Notes: a model not told the origin generated them from the sequence alone. A stretch of DNA of 64,000 nucleotides from Verrucomicrobiaceae bacterium (GCA_027484055.1 JAIXQH010000027.1:1-64000); one strand, 5' to 3'. Positions 1 through 9,258 are shown, numbered from the stretch's first letter. Numbers and translations: made by a program.

Positions 1-17
1 AATGTGAGTGCCAGAAC

Positions 18-89
18 GCAACCCGCCGCCCGTGTCTTCCTCCGACGAGTTAAAGGACCCATTCTCGGAAGACACGGGCGGCGGGTTGC
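18..89. repeat. Perfect 23-bp inverted repeat
   Basis: Positions 18-40 and 67-89 are exact reverse complements (23 bp arms, 26-nt loop; arms begin GCAACCCGCC and end GCGGGTTGC). It lies downstream of the leftward flavoprotein gene that ends at 197, so it could act as a transcript end or be a dispersed palindromic element. No T-run follows on either strand, so an intrinsic terminator is not shown. Confidence 0.75.
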
Positions 90-115
90 TGAAAACGGAA
101 GGCGGGGAGAACATA

Positions 116-191
116 CAAGGCGCCAAGAGCGCCAAGTGATAAGAGGGAAAACCTAAATTCTCTCTCTTCACTTGGCGCTCTTGGCGCCTTG
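116..191. repeat. Perfect 24-bp inverted repeat next to a gene end
   Basis: Positions 116-139 and 168-191 are exact reverse complements around a 28-nt loop. Each arm is itself built from a doubled GCGCCAAG unit. It sits 5 bp from the stop of the leftward flavoprotein gene. It resembles the CTTGGCGCCTTGGCG-type intergenic repeats common in environmental PVC genomes (recollection, not searched). Confidence 0.75.
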
Positions 192-196
192 GCGGT

Positions 197-1399
197 TCAC
201 ACTTCTTGATAGGAATCCAGCCACGCCACCGCTGCCTTCGCGGCGTGGGTGGCGGTGGCGAAGCAGCCTTGCATGAGGTAACCGCCGGTGGGGGCTTCCC
301 AGTCGATCATTTCCCCGGCGACAAAGAGGCCAGGGAGTTTTTTGAGCATGAGTGAGGCGTCGAGTTCGGGCCAGCAGAGGCCGCCGGCGGAGGAAATCGC
401 TTCGTCGAGCGGGCGGGGGCGGGTGAGGCGGACGCAGTGCTGTTTCGCGGCGCGGGCGAGCGCGGCGGCGGAATCGAAGGTGTCGCGTGAGAGTATGGCG
501 TAGGCGGGATCGCTTAATTTCCAGCGCGTTCTAGCTTCGTTGAGAAAATTCTGGCGGACCGATGAAAGTTTCGTGACGAGCTGGGCCTCCGTGAAGGTGG
601 GCTTGAAATCGATGAAAATGGCTGGCTCGGCCATGGCACGTAGGGTGGCACCGAGTTGATAAATCGCCCCGCCTTCGAGGCCGTAGCGGGTGAGCATCAG
701 TTCGCCGATGGCCACCTGCTCAGCTGCGTGGACGTGAAGGTTTTTCAGGGGTTTCCCTTCGGCGAGGGCGAGGATTTCCGGTGTCCACTCGTGCTCCCAG
801 CCGCAATTCGCCGGGGCGAGTGGGTGGTGGGCGATGCCGAGGGACTCGAAAATCGAGGTCCATGCGCCGTCTGAGCCGGTCTTAGCCCACGAGCCACCGC
901 CGAGCGCGAGCAGGACGGCGTCGGCCGTAGCGGGGATGCCATTTTCAAAACCGATTTCGTAAGGCGAGCCGGGCTGGAGCGAAGTCCAGCGGTGATTCAT
1001 TTCAAAGCGCACGCCCAGCCCACGCAGGCGCTCGATCCAGCGGCGGAGCAGCGGCGCAGCCTTGAGGGCCCGGGGATAAATGCGGCCGCTGCTGGCTTGG
1101 AAGGTCTCCACGCCGAGTTCGGCGGCCCATTTCCGCAGGGCGGTGGGATCGAATTCGCGGATGAGATTTTCCCAGATGCCTACTGGCTGATCTGGCCCGG
1201 AATAGCGGGTGACGAAGGATTCCAGCGGCTCGGCGTGGGTGAGATTCAGCCCGCCTTTCCCAGCGACGAGAAATTTCCGGCCGACGGAGGGTTTCGCATC
1301 GTAGAGGGTGACTTGCAGGCCCGCACTCGCCGCGACTTCGGCGGCGCGGAGTCCCGCTGGGCCGCCGCCGATAATGGCGAGTTGTGAGTGAAAGGGCAA
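197..1399 (-). CDS. FAD-dependent flavoprotein, PP_4765/HI0933-like family
   Basis: The 400-residue protein opens with an FAD-binding Rossmann motif (GGGPAGL at residues 11-17). It carries the family's AGKGGLNLTH segment near residue 46 and ends with a GEMIDWEAPTGGY segment typical of the C-terminal FAD-contacting region in this family. Such proteins are predicted cytosolic NAD(P)/FAD oxidoreductases; the substrate is unknown. The start codon is TTG at 1399, supported because the Rossmann strand begins only about seven residues later, as in relatives. It stands alone and diverges from the RNase-like gene at 1503. Family placement is fairly secure, function is not. Confidence 0.85.
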   Translation of the reverse strand: MPFHSQLAIIGGGPAGLRAAEVAASAGLQVTLYDAKPSVGRKFLVAGKGGLNLTHAEPLESFVTRYSGPDQPVGIWENLIREFDPTALRKWAAELGVETFQASSGRIYPRALKAAPLLRRWIERLRGLGVRFEMNHRWTSLQPGSPYEIGFENGIPATADAVLLALGGGSWAKTGSDGAWTSIFESLGIAHHPLAPANCGWEHEWTPEILALAEGKPLKNLHVHAAEQVAIGELMLTRYGLEGGAIYQLGATLRAMAEPAIFIDFKPTFTEAQLVTKLSSVRQNFLNEARTRWKLSDPAYAILSRDTFDSAAALARAAKQHCVRLTRPRPLDEAISSAGGLCWPELDASLMLKKLPGLFVAGEMIDWEAPTGGYLMQGCFATATHAAKAAVAWLDSYQEV

Positions 1400-1502
1400 G
1401 TGGCGAGGCTAACTGGGCGCGGACCTGCGTCAATGGCTGGGTTGACAGAGTGTGACCCAGCACCCATGGTCCGCAGACAAGCCGTTTTTTTCTGCCTTTA
1501 TC

Positions 1503-2864
1503 ATGATATTCAAGAGTCTCTGTCGCCACGCCGGTATCGGTGCGAATTCCTATTTACTAAAAACCAAGTCCGCCAAGGTGGTGCTGGACGCCGGGATGCA
1601 CCCGAAACACGAGGGCTTAGAGGCAGTGCCGCACTACGAGTTTGTGGATGCGGGAACGGTGGACTCCATCATCATCACCCACTCCCACCTCGACCACGTG
1701 GGCACCTTGCCCGTTTTCCTGCAAGGACAGGCGCAAGCACGGGTTTTCCTCACCCCTGAGACGGCAGAACTCGCTTCCGCGATGCTGCATAACTCGGTGA
1801 ACGTGATGCAGTCGAAGCGCATCGAGCATGGCATCGCCGAGTATCCTTTGTTCGAGCACCGCGAGCTGGACGACATCGAGGACGGCTTTGAAACGCGTAA
1901 CATCGAGCGCACGTTCGACCTCGACCCAAAGGGAACCGTCCGCGGCACCTTCCACGATGCAGGCCACATCCTTGGCTCGGTAGGCGTGACGATCGAAGCG
2001 GAGGGGAAAAAGATTTTCTACACCGGCGACGTCAATTTCGAGCACAGCACTTTGCAAAAAGGGGCTGCATTTCCCGAGACCACTGTGGATGCACTCATCG
2101 TCGAAACAACGCGTGGCGAACAAGCCCGCAAGGCGAACTACAACCGCAAGGCTGAAGAAAACGAACTCGCCGAGGCGATCAAAGCCGTGATCGAGCGCAA
2201 GGGGTCCGTGCTCATCCCTGTTTTCGCGATGGGGAAAACTCAAGAGGTGCTTGGCATGATTCATCGCTTCAAAAAAGAGGGGCTCATCCCCAAGCACACC
2301 CCGGTTTACATCGGCGGCTTGAGCACCAAGATGACGCAAGTTTACGATCGTTTTTGCACCACCTCGCGCCGCCATTTACCGAATTTCCGCTTTCTCAAGG
2401 ACATGGAACTCGAAGCGGGAAGTAAGAAACGAAAAGGCCCGATCCCCTTTCACCCCGGCTGCATTTACGCGCTCTCCAGCGGCATGATGTCGGAAAAAAC
2501 CGTCTCCAACAACTTCGCCCGCCAAGGGGTGCTGGAAAATGAAAAGCACGGGCTGTTCTTCGTCGGTTATGCCGATCCCGAGACTCCCGGCGGAAAAATC
2601 CGCGCCGCTAAGCCTGGCGACATGATCACGCTCGATCCGGCATTTCCGGACGTGAAGCTGAACTGCGAGACGCGCATCTTCGACTTTTCCGGGCATTCCA
2701 CCCGCGACGCCATCGCGGACTTCATCGTCAAGGTTGCCCCGAAAAAAGCCTTCCTCGTCCACGGCGACGACGGCGCGGTCGAGTGGTTCCGCCAAGAAAT
2801 CAAACGCCGCCTGCCGAACACCGAAATCATCATCCCACAGCCCGGCCTCGAATACGAAATCTAA
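1503..2864 (+). CDS. MBL-fold/beta-CASP RNase-like metallohydrolase
   Basis: The 453-residue protein starts MIFKSLCRHAGIGANSY and has the metal-binding motif HSHLDHVG near residue 59, the DAGHILGS motif near 155, a YTGD motif, and later FSGHSTRD and FLVHGD motifs. This set is characteristic of beta-CASP metallo-beta-lactamases such as CPSF73-like and bacterial YSH1-like RNA exonucleases or endonucleases. It probably processes RNA in the cytosol with two bound zinc ions. The ATG at 1503 was chosen over an upstream in-frame GTG at 1452, because homology to the fold starts right after the ATG. It precedes the coiled-coil gene at 2895 by 30 bp and may be cotranscribed with it. Confidence 0.85.
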   Translation: MIFKSLCRHAGIGANSYLLKTKSAKVVLDAGMHPKHEGLEAVPHYEFVDAGTVDSIIITHSHLDHVGTLPVFLQGQAQARVFLTPETAELASAMLHNSVNVMQSKRIEHGIAEYPLFEHRELDDIEDGFETRNIERTFDLDPKGTVRGTFHDAGHILGSVGVTIEAEGKKIFYTGDVNFEHSTLQKGAAFPETTVDALIVETTRGEQARKANYNRKAEENELAEAIKAVIERKGSVLIPVFAMGKTQEVLGMIHRFKKEGLIPKHTPVYIGGLSTKMTQVYDRFCTTSRRHLPNFRFLKDMELEAGSKKRKGPIPFHPGCIYALSSGMMSEKTVSNNFARQGVLENEKHGLFFVGYADPETPGGKIRAAKPGDMITLDPAFPDVKLNCETRIFDFSGHSTRDAIADFIVKVAPKKAFLVHGDDGAVEWFRQEIKRRLPNTEIIIPQPGLEYEI

Positions 2865-2894
2865 GTCTCATTTCACGCCTAACTGAATTCTCAC

Positions 2895-3740
2895 ATGCTC
2901 GATAAACTCACCGCCGTCCTGCCACAGCTCGCCGTCATCGCCGTTGTTTTCACCATCATCGGCTGGAATCTACGTGGCCTTTTCATTAAGCCCGCCGCCC
3001 CGGCGAAAAGCGCCAAGCCCGCCCCGGAAAAAGCCAACCAAGACCGCGCAAAAAACCTCGAAGCGCAGCTTGAAAAGTCCAAAGCCGCCCACAAAGCCCT
3101 CAAAGCCGAGCTGGAAACGCTGCAACTTTCATGCGTGCCCAAGGAGACTCTCGAACTGACGAATGCCGAACTCAGCGCCGCCCGCGCCGCCTTGGACTCC
3201 GAGAGCAAGCGCCTCGCCACGCTCGATGCGGACTTCAAAAAAGCCCAAGAGACCCTGAAAAGCCTCAACGCCCGTGCCAACGAGGTGGATAAGGCGCAGA
3301 AAGACCGCAGTTTCGCCCTCGAAAACGAACTCTCCAAGGCCCGTGAGCAACTGGCGATTTTACAAAATCGCCCGGACGACAGCGCCGAGTTGCATGCGGA
3401 AATCGAACGCTTGCGTGAATCCGTCGCCGTCTCCACCCGCTATGCCGGTGAGGTGAGAAAGCGTGAAGCCGCCGCCATCGAAGCCTTAGAAAAGGCCAAG
3501 ACCCAAATCGCCACCACTGGCGACCTTTTCACCGTCTCGACCCCTAAAAAAATCGGTCCCGTCGTTGAATCCAGTCGCATCGCCGCAGCGAAGGCCGAGG
3601 TGATCCGCCTCAGCGAGTTGAACAAGCAGGTGCAAGCCGCTCGCGAAAGCGAAGTCGTGGAAGAAATCCCCGCAGCGCTCGCGACCCCACCTGAAGAGCC
3701 TGCCACTGAGCCTGCCGAAGCAACGATGCCGATTGAATAA
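2895..3740 (+). CDS. Membrane-anchored coiled-coil protein, unknown function
   Basis: The 281-residue protein has one transmembrane helix (about residues 10-29), then a Pro/Ala/Lys linker, a long Ala/Glu/Lys/Leu-rich coiled coil from about 45 to 185, and an acidic Pro/Glu-rich tail. The layout (short cytoplasmic or secreted N-terminus, one anchor, long rod) recalls the coiled-coil proteins at 18386, 19218 and 57961, but I see no C-terminal beta domain like theirs. No enzymatic motif is visible. Its end lies 31 bp before the start of the dehydrogenase at 3772. Function unknown. Confidence 0.8.
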   Translation: MLDKLTAVLPQLAVIAVVFTIIGWNLRGLFIKPAAPAKSAKPAPEKANQDRAKNLEAQLEKSKAAHKALKAELETLQLSCVPKETLELTNAELSAARAALDSESKRLATLDADFKKAQETLKSLNARANEVDKAQKDRSFALENELSKAREQLAILQNRPDDSAELHAEIERLRESVAVSTRYAGEVRKREAAAIEALEKAKTQIATTGDLFTVSTPKKIGPVVESSRIAAAKAEVIRLSELNKQVQAARESEVVEEIPAALATPPEEPATEPAEATMPIE

Positions 3741-3771
3741 GCCGCAACCGCCACGACGTAATCGCAGTTTT

Positions 3772-5943
3772 ATGAGAAAATCGATCTTCTGCCTGCTCCT
3801 CTGCACCAGTGGTCTGTATGCCGCTCCGTTGCGCCAAGTCACGCTGGCCGAGGGATTTCATGATGCGATGTCCCTCACTGTCGCTCCTGACGGGGACCTG
3901 TTTCTCGTCGAGCGCGAGGGGAAACTATTTCGTATCCGTCCTGATACGGGCGGAGTTTTCAGCATTGGCGAACTGCCCGTTTCCGCCCTGCGAGCCATCG
4001 ATCCGAAGAGCGACTCCGCCGTGGAGGACGGGCTGCAAGGGATCGCGCTTGATCCCGAATTTGCGAAAAACCGGCGGCTTTATTTGTATTACAGCCATCC
4101 GGAAAAACTGCTGGACCGCCTCTCGCGCTTCGAGTTAAGCCCAGCTGGCATGCTGGATCTCAAGTCGGAGTTGGTGCTGATCGACGTGCCATCGGAGCGC
4201 CGCAACCGGGTTTGCCATCACGGCGGATCTGTCCAGTTCGGGCCGGATGGGTTGCTGTATTTAAGCGTCGGCGACAACACCAACCCCTTCGAGAGCGACG
4301 GCTCCGCTCCCATCGACAACCGGGAAAAACGAGATTTCTGTGACGCCCAACGCAGTGCCGGCAACACCAACGACTTACGTGGGAAAATTCTCCGCATCCG
4401 CCCCACCGAGACGGGCTACGAGATTCCGAGTGGAAATCTTTTCCCCGTCGGCACCGCCAAGACGCGCTCGGAAATCTACGCCATGGGCTGCCGCAACCCG
4501 TTTCGGATCTCGATCGACCCTAAAAACAGCACGCTTTACTGGGGCGAAGTCGGACCCGACGCCGCCAAAGCCAGCGATCGCGGACCCGCCGGCCACGACG
4601 AGGTGAACCAAGCCAAGGCCGCTGGGAATTTCGGCTGGCCCTTTCTTGTGGGCGACAACAAGCCCTACGCCATCTGGGACTTCACCACCAACAAGCCGGG
4701 CCGCATGACCGATCCTGCCGCACCGCAAAATACCGGCATTCGCAACACCGGTCTTACCGACTTACCACCTGCACAGCCTGCGTTCATTTGGTATCCGTAT
4801 GCCGACAGCCCAGAATTTCCCGTCATGGGGAAAAGTGGCCGTAATGCCATGGCCGGTCCTGTTTTTTACTACGATGCCGCCCGTCGCTTCAATCTGCTGA
4901 CCCAAGCGGACGATCACACCCTGCTCACCTACGACTGGGTGCGCGGGAAAATCTGGAAGACTAAGCTCGGTGCGGGTGAAAAACTCGACCATCTTGAAGT
5001 GCTCCAAGAAGGACTCACCCACCCGATGGACCTGGAAATGGCCGCCGACGGCAGCGTCTGGCTGCTCGAATACGGGGCCGACTGGTATTTTAATAAAAAG
5101 GGGAAAATCCACCGCTTGCTTCCCGGTTCCACCGCCCAGCCGCTCACCCTCGGGCCGATCCAGCCGGTGCCTGGGCAGGAGCGATCCTTCACGGTCGAGT
5201 CAAAGGACTCCGCCACCATCACCTGGTGGCTCACCACCGGCGCGACGGAGCTCAAGCTCGGTAGCGGAAAAAGTGTCACCCTTCCGGTGACTCCTCTAGG
5301 TGCCGAGCTGCGTGCCGTCGCCAGCGCCGAAGGATTTCTCAACGCCATCTCCCGCCACTCGCTGGTGAAGGAGCAAGTCCTCCCCGAACTCACTCTGAAA
5401 CTGGTAGGAAACGCCAATTCCTACACCTTCGGCCAAACTGTCAGCTTCACGGTGACCGCAAACCCTTCACCCCCGGCCAAAGACCTCAGTGTGCGTGCGC
5501 GCTACATTCCCGCCGCCGGCCACGACGCAGGTGGACCCCAATTTTCCAGCGAAATCAACGCCCTCGCCACTGCCAGCTCCTGCCTCGCCTGTCACCAAGT
5601 GGATCACGCCTCCATCGGCCCCGCCTATCTCAATGTGGCGCTCAAATACCGTGGCCAAGCCGATGCTCCCGCGCGTCTCCAAGCCAAACTCAAATCTGGT
5701 GGCGCAGGCGTCTGGGGCCAAGTGCCGATGCCTCCGCAAGTGGCTTTAAAAGACGGCGATGCCGAAACCTTAGTCCGAGCCGTTCTTGGCCTAGCAGACG
5801 GCATCAGCGAGGTCAAAGGGCAGCTCGCGAGCAAGCTCACCTTAGCCCCAGCCCCCGGAAATGCAGAACGCGGCGGGGCTTGGGAATTCACGGCGGAGGC
5901 CCCAGGCTTCACCGCCGCAAAGTTTCGCATCCCGGCGAAATAG
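3772..5943 (+). CDS. Secreted PQQ-dependent sugar dehydrogenase with C-terminal cytochrome c domain
   Basis: The 723-residue protein begins with a signal peptide (MRKSIFCLLLCTSGLYAAP). Residues about 20-450 are a six-bladed beta-propeller of the soluble glucose/sorbosone dehydrogenase type, with motifs such as GLQGIALDPEF and RNRVCHHGGSVQFGPDG. A beta-sandwich-like region follows, then a haem-c domain with SCLACHQ near residue 605. Known relatives oxidise sugars with PQQ and pass electrons to the haem. It should act in the periplasm. The ATG at 3772 is preferred over the in-frame TTG at 3733, which overlaps the previous gene and would precede the signal peptide by 13 residues. The exact sugar is unknown. 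Confidence 0.85.
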   Translation: MRKSIFCLLLCTSGLYAAPLRQVTLAEGFHDAMSLTVAPDGDLFLVEREGKLFRIRPDTGGVFSIGELPVSALRAIDPKSDSAVEDGLQGIALDPEFAKNRRLYLYYSHPEKLLDRLSRFELSPAGMLDLKSELVLIDVPSERRNRVCHHGGSVQFGPDGLLYLSVGDNTNPFESDGSAPIDNREKRDFCDAQRSAGNTNDLRGKILRIRPTETGYEIPSGNLFPVGTAKTRSEIYAMGCRNPFRISIDPKNSTLYWGEVGPDAAKASDRGPAGHDEVNQAKAAGNFGWPFLVGDNKPYAIWDFTTNKPGRMTDPAAPQNTGIRNTGLTDLPPAQPAFIWYPYADSPEFPVMGKSGRNAMAGPVFYYDAARRFNLLTQADDHTLLTYDWVRGKIWKTKLGAGEKLDHLEVLQEGLTHPMDLEMAADGSVWLLEYGADWYFNKKGKIHRLLPGSTAQPLTLGPIQPVPGQERSFTVESKDSATITWWLTTGATELKLGSGKSVTLPVTPLGAELRAVASAEGFLNAISRHSLVKEQVLPELTLKLVGNANSYTFGQTVSFTVTANPSPPAKDLSVRARYIPAAGHDAGGPQFSSEINALATASSCLACHQVDHASIGPAYLNVALKYRGQADAPARLQAKLKSGGAGVWGQVPMPPQVALKDGDAETLVRAVLGLADGISEVKGQLASKLTLAPAPGNAERGGAWEFTAEAPGFTAAKFRIPAK

Positions 5944-6027
5944 GGGCGGGGGGGCACGCCACCAGAAATGCACACACTTTCGCAAGATCGGCTGATGAAT
6001 GGCGGGCTGATTTCCGTAACAAACAGA

Positions 6028-7266
6028 ATGAAGTGGATTGGGATTTTCTGTGGGCTCGGGCTCTTGCCACTGCGCGGGGCCGTGGACGCGTGGGATTTGC
6101 CGCCGGTGGTCTATTCAGACACTCCGTCGCGAGATCGGTTCGCGGTGCTTGTGGAAAAGTGGTCAGTTGACCCTGCCGGATGGCAGGGCAAGTCCCCCGT
6201 CGAGCGGATGCGGAGCGTGCTTGCGGCGCTGCACGTGCCAGAGGCTTCACAGATTCTGGTGTTTTCCAAGACCAGCCACCAGAACTCACTGATCGATCCT
6301 GAAAATCCGCGAGCCCTTTACTTTTCTCCTGACTGTTACTGCGGCTATGTGCCGGGAGGGATGATGGAAATCGTGATTGAGTCTCCGCAGTTAGGACCAG
6401 TGTATTATGTCTTGGACCTAGTGGGAGCTGGCGCTCCGCTGCGGGCCGAGCGTGATACCAATGGTTGCCTCACCTGCCATGCGACTGCGCGCACCGAAAA
6501 TGTCCCGGGAGTCTTGGTGCGGTCGGTGTTTCCAGATCAGCAGGGAAATCCGATTTTTGCGCTCGGTACGGCCCTGATCAATCATCAATCCCCCATCGCC
6601 GAGCGTTGGGGCGGCTATTATGTGACGGGTAAAATTTCCCTCCCGCACTTGGGAAATCGGACCTTTCGCGAAGGCTTTTCCGCCGAGCCGCTTGTCACGG
6701 AGCGCGCGGACTTGGTCGATCTGCTGGATACCTCCAAGTATGCCTGCGCGACCAGTGACATCGTCGCCTTGATGGTGCTTGAGCACCAATGCCAGGTGCA
6801 CAATTTGCTGACGGCGGCGGCGTTAAACTACCGCCGTGCGTATTACTTGGGGAAATCTCTGGCACCGGACTCGGACCCGGATCAGGGTTCGGCTGGGCAG
6901 CTAGCAGACTCTGTGGCCGCGCAAGTGGTGGAGGCGCTGTTGTTTACAGGTGAGGCCGCATTGGGGGATGATGGGGTCGAGGGTAGTGTTGCATTTCAGC
7001 AGCAATTTGCCGCCCAATTCCCCCGCACGCCGGATGGGGATTCGCTGGCGGACTTTCAGTTGAACACGCGCCTGTTCAAGTTCCGCTGCTCCACCATGGT
7101 TTACTCGGCCGCGTTTCAAGGACTTCCCGCCCGGGTGAAAAGCGCGGTGGTCGCGGGGTTGAAAAAGGTGCTAGAGTCGGAGGTAACCGATGGGCCGTAT
7201 GAGTCGATGAAGGCTCCAGAGCGCAGACACATTTCAAGCATCCTCCAGCAAACTGGCGTCTTGTGA
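6028..7266 (+). CDS. Secreted haem-c protein of a PVC-type uncharacterised family
   Basis: The 412-residue protein begins MKWIGIFCGLGLLPLRGA, a signal peptide. A single CLTCH haem-binding motif sits near residue 150, followed by VPGVLVRSVF and ERWGGYYVTGK. This layout (CxxCH, then a PGxLVRSV strand, then a WGGWYVTG-like turn) is one I associate with uncharacterised secreted proteins of planctomycetes and verrucomicrobia. It probably binds one covalent haem in the periplasm. The ATG at 6028 is chosen because the signal peptide starts there; the frame is open upstream to 5968. It follows the sugar dehydrogenase by 84 bp in the same direction, so electron transfer between them is possible but unproven. 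Confidence 0.75.
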   Translation: MKWIGIFCGLGLLPLRGAVDAWDLPPVVYSDTPSRDRFAVLVEKWSVDPAGWQGKSPVERMRSVLAALHVPEASQILVFSKTSHQNSLIDPENPRALYFSPDCYCGYVPGGMMEIVIESPQLGPVYYVLDLVGAGAPLRAERDTNGCLTCHATARTENVPGVLVRSVFPDQQGNPIFALGTALINHQSPIAERWGGYYVTGKISLPHLGNRTFREGFSAEPLVTERADLVDLLDTSKYACATSDIVALMVLEHQCQVHNLLTAAALNYRRAYYLGKSLAPDSDPDQGSAGQLADSVAAQVVEALLFTGEAALGDDGVEGSVAFQQQFAAQFPRTPDGDSLADFQLNTRLFKFRCSTMVYSAAFQGLPARVKSAVVAGLKKVLESEVTDGPYESMKAPERRHISSILQQTGVL

Positions 7267-7308
7267 GCAACTGGCTTGTCATGTTGGGACGAGGAAGCTA
7301 ACGAGTGG

Positions 7309-7374
7309 CATGAAAATGCTTAGATTACTGCCATTTTTGATGGGTTCTCTGGGCGTCATCTCCGCCCATCTTTA
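7309..7374 (+). pseudogene. Truncated secreted-protein ORF (signal peptide only)
   Basis: A 21-codon ORF starts ATG AAA ATG CTT at 7309 and reads as a complete signal peptide (Lys, a hydrophobic core LLPFLMGSLGVIS, then Ala). It hits a TAA stop inside the 31-bp insertion-sequence-end repeat at 7365. Its leader resembles the leader of the zincin gene at 13174. It is best read as the 5' remnant of a secreted-protein gene cut by insertion or deletion. Confidence 0.6.
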
Positions 7375-7395
7375 ATCTCAACTGCGGATTAGAGG
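7365..7395. repeat. 31-bp repeat, probable insertion-sequence end (copy 1)
   Basis: These 31 bases are identical to 13098-13128 in the same orientation and contain AACTGCGGATTAGAGG. At the other site the repeat borders a decayed transposase, so this copy is probably a solo insertion-sequence end. It forms the junction between a truncated signal-peptide ORF on the left and a sulfatase fragment on the right. Confidence 0.75.
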
Positions 7396-7608
7396 TTGAA
7401 ATAATTTCCCGCACCTCCGCTGAAAGTAAGCGCCGGTTAGCAAACTAATACACGTGGGATAACCCTTGGCCGTGTTTTACATCCGGGAAAACTTCATCCC
7501 GTTTTGCGCCAGCCAGTCGATGGTCAGGCGTTCTGATCTCACTTCCGTAGCATCCTCTCTATCGGAATAGCCCATGTCATCCACGAGGATGTTTGGAGGG
7601 GTGGCGGA
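7396..7608 (-). pseudogene. Dead fragment of a sulfatase N-terminus
   Basis: Read on the minus strand from 7608, the sequence gives TPPNILVDDMGYSD, then LTIDWLAQNGMKFSRM, a TAA stop, then NTAKGYPTCISLLTGAY. This follows the start of formylglycine sulfatases (PNIxxIxxDDMGYSD, the PNIDxLAxxG helix, NTAKCxPSRAxLLTG). The modifiable Cys is Gly and the motif Arg is Cys, a stop interrupts the frame, and part of the loop after GYSD is missing. The fragment ends at the 31-bp repeat at 7395. No downstream sulfatase domain is present. A clear pseudogene remnant; which sulfatase it came from is unknown. Confidence 0.8.
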
Positions 7609-7721
7609 TCACCTTTTTGAGCTTCATGTTTTCACTCATTCTTCTCTAGAATTGAGGAAAACTGATAATTTTTCGGCCTTACAAGTTCAAGTTATGCCCC
7701 GAAATCCGTGAGCAACATAGG

Positions 7722-8111
7722 CTAATGCGTTTCATACAATTCCAAGGGCAAGCCGTCAGGATCGCAGAAAAAGGTGTATCGCCGGCCGGTCAGTTCGTCC
7801 ACACGCAGGGGCTCAACCGAGACTCCTTTGCTTTCAAGTTCATGAACGCATTCGTCAATGTCCGATACGGCAAAGGCTAGGTGCCGCAGGCCGCAAGCCT
7901 CCGGCCGGGTCGGTCGCGGTTGGGGGCTGGGAAAGGAAAACAATTCGATCTGGCTATCATCGGGCAAGGCTAGGTCCAGCTTGTACGAGTGCCGTGCCTC
8001 ACGATACGTTTCCGCAATGACGCGCAAGCCGAGTGTTTCGGTGTAAAATTTTTTTGAGCGGGTATAGTCCGAAGCAATAATCGCTACATGATGGATGCGG
8101 TCGAGATGCAT
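7722..8111 (-). CDS. VOC-superfamily protein, YaeR/SMU1112c-like (glyoxalase fold)
   Basis: The 129-residue protein begins MHLDRIHHVAIIASDY and has the two beta-alpha-beta-beta-beta modules of the vicinal oxygen chelate fold. Likely metal ligands are His in HHVAI, Glu in IELFSF, His in LRHLAF and Glu in LELYE. Relatives are called lactoylglutathione lyase-like, but the YaeR subgroup has no settled substrate. The ATG at 8111 is preferred over the TTG at 8132, because family members start with MxLxxIHHxAI. It lies 99 bp downstream of galT on the same strand and may be the last gene of the galactose operon. Confidence 0.85.
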   Translation of the reverse strand: MHLDRIHHVAIIASDYTRSKKFYTETLGLRVIAETYREARHSYKLDLALPDDSQIELFSFPSPQPRPTRPEACGLRHLAFAVSDIDECVHELESKGVSVEPLRVDELTGRRYTFFCDPDGLPLELYETH

Positions 8112-8210
8112 GTTAACGGGTTGTTCGTTCAACGCGCAGCAAACGATCGAGGGCTCCGGCGATTGGCAGTATGTCCGTCATGAATGCCGAGAATTCTTTC
8201 GGAGTTGCTT

Positions 8211-9251
8211 TCATTTTTGCAAATAGTGTGTGGCCGGCAAATCCTGCAACCGTCGTGCGGCCTGTTCAGCCGTGAGGTCGCGCTGGGCCTCCGCGAGCAT
8301 CTCGTAGCCGACCATGAATTTTTTGACCGTGGCGGAGCGGAGCAGCGGTGGATAAAAATGCGCATGCAACTGCCAGTGCGGCTGATCCTCCACCTCGTTG
8401 GGCGCGCCATGCCAGCCCATCGAATAGGGGAACGACGTTTCGAACAGATTGTCGTAGCGAATCAGCAGCGCCTGCAAGATCTCGGCCAGCGCGGTGCGTT
8501 CGGCGTCCGACAAGTCGGGCAGGCGTTGCACGTGGCGCAGGGGCAGCAACAGAATTTCATAAGGCCACACGGCCCAAAACGGGACGATGGCCACCCAATG
8601 CGCATTGCTCACCACGACGCGGGTCGGTGCGGCCAGTTCGCGCTGCGCGTAGTCGAGCAGCAGCACGGAACTTTTTTTCTCCCAATACTTTTTCTGCTCG
8701 CGCTCTTCGGCGGCGATTTCGTTCGGCACAAAGTTACTCGCCCAGATCTGCCCGTGCGGATGCGGATTGGAGCAGCCCATGGCCGCGCCCTTGTTCTCGA
8801 ACACCTGCACCCAGCGATACTTCTGGCCGAGTTCCGTCGTCTGAGTGGCCCACACGTCCACCACCTTGCGGATGTCTGGCACGGCCATTTCGGCCAGCGT
8901 GAGATCATGGCGCGGTGAGAAACAGATCACGCGGCACTCGCCACGCGTGGGTTCCACCCGTAGCAGATCATCGGGCGACCCGGTCATTTCCGGCGTGTCC
9001 GTCAGCAGCGCCGAGAAGTCGTTGGTGAACACGAGCGTTGCGTCATACTTGGGATTGATGTCGCTGCCCATGCGTTGATTGCCGGGGCACAGGTAGCACT
9101 TCGGGTCATAGGGCGGACGGATGTCCGGCGCGAGTTTTTCCACCTGACCCAGCCAAGGACGCTTCGTGCGATGCGGCGAGACCAGAACCCACTCACCCCG
9201 CAGTGGGTTGAACCTGCGGTGCGGGTGTTCGTCGAAATTAAATTCAGTCAT
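8211..9251 (-). CDS. galT: Galactose-1-phosphate uridylyltransferase
   Basis: The 346-residue protein has the class I GalT hallmarks: zinc-site CYLCPGNQR near residue 57, FxNDFSALL, and the catalytic [10 protein letters not shown] near residue 160, whose second His is the uridylylated nucleophile. It exchanges UMP between UDP-glucose and galactose-1-phosphate in the cytosolic Leloir pathway. The start [17 protein letters not shown] at 9251 matches the family; the longer open frame upstream overlaps galK. It begins 7 bp after the galK stop, so the two are almost certainly cotranscribed. No galE is visible in the window. Confidence 0.95.
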   Translation of the reverse strand: MTEFNFDEHPHRRFNPLRGEWVLVSPHRTKRPWLGQVEKLAPDIRPPYDPKCYLCPGNQRMGSDINPKYDATLVFTNDFSALLTDTPEMTGSPDDLLRVEPTRGECRVICFSPRHDLTLAEMAVPDIRKVVDVWATQTTELGQKYRWVQVFENKGAAMGCSNPHPHGQIWASNFVPNEIAAEEREQKKYWEKKSSVLLLDYAQRELAAPTRVVVSNAHWVAIVPFWAVWPYEILLLPLRHVQRLPDLSDAERTALAEILQALLIRYDNLFETSFPYSMGWHGAPNEVEDQPHWQLHAHFYPPLLRSATVKKFMVGYEMLAEAQRDLTAEQAARRLQDLPATHYLQK

Positions 9252-9258
9252 GGACCAA

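Noticed and set aside
1452-1502. Upstream GTG start for the RNase-like protein
   Set aside because: The extra 17 residues do not resemble the family; the ATG at 1503 starts directly before the fold.
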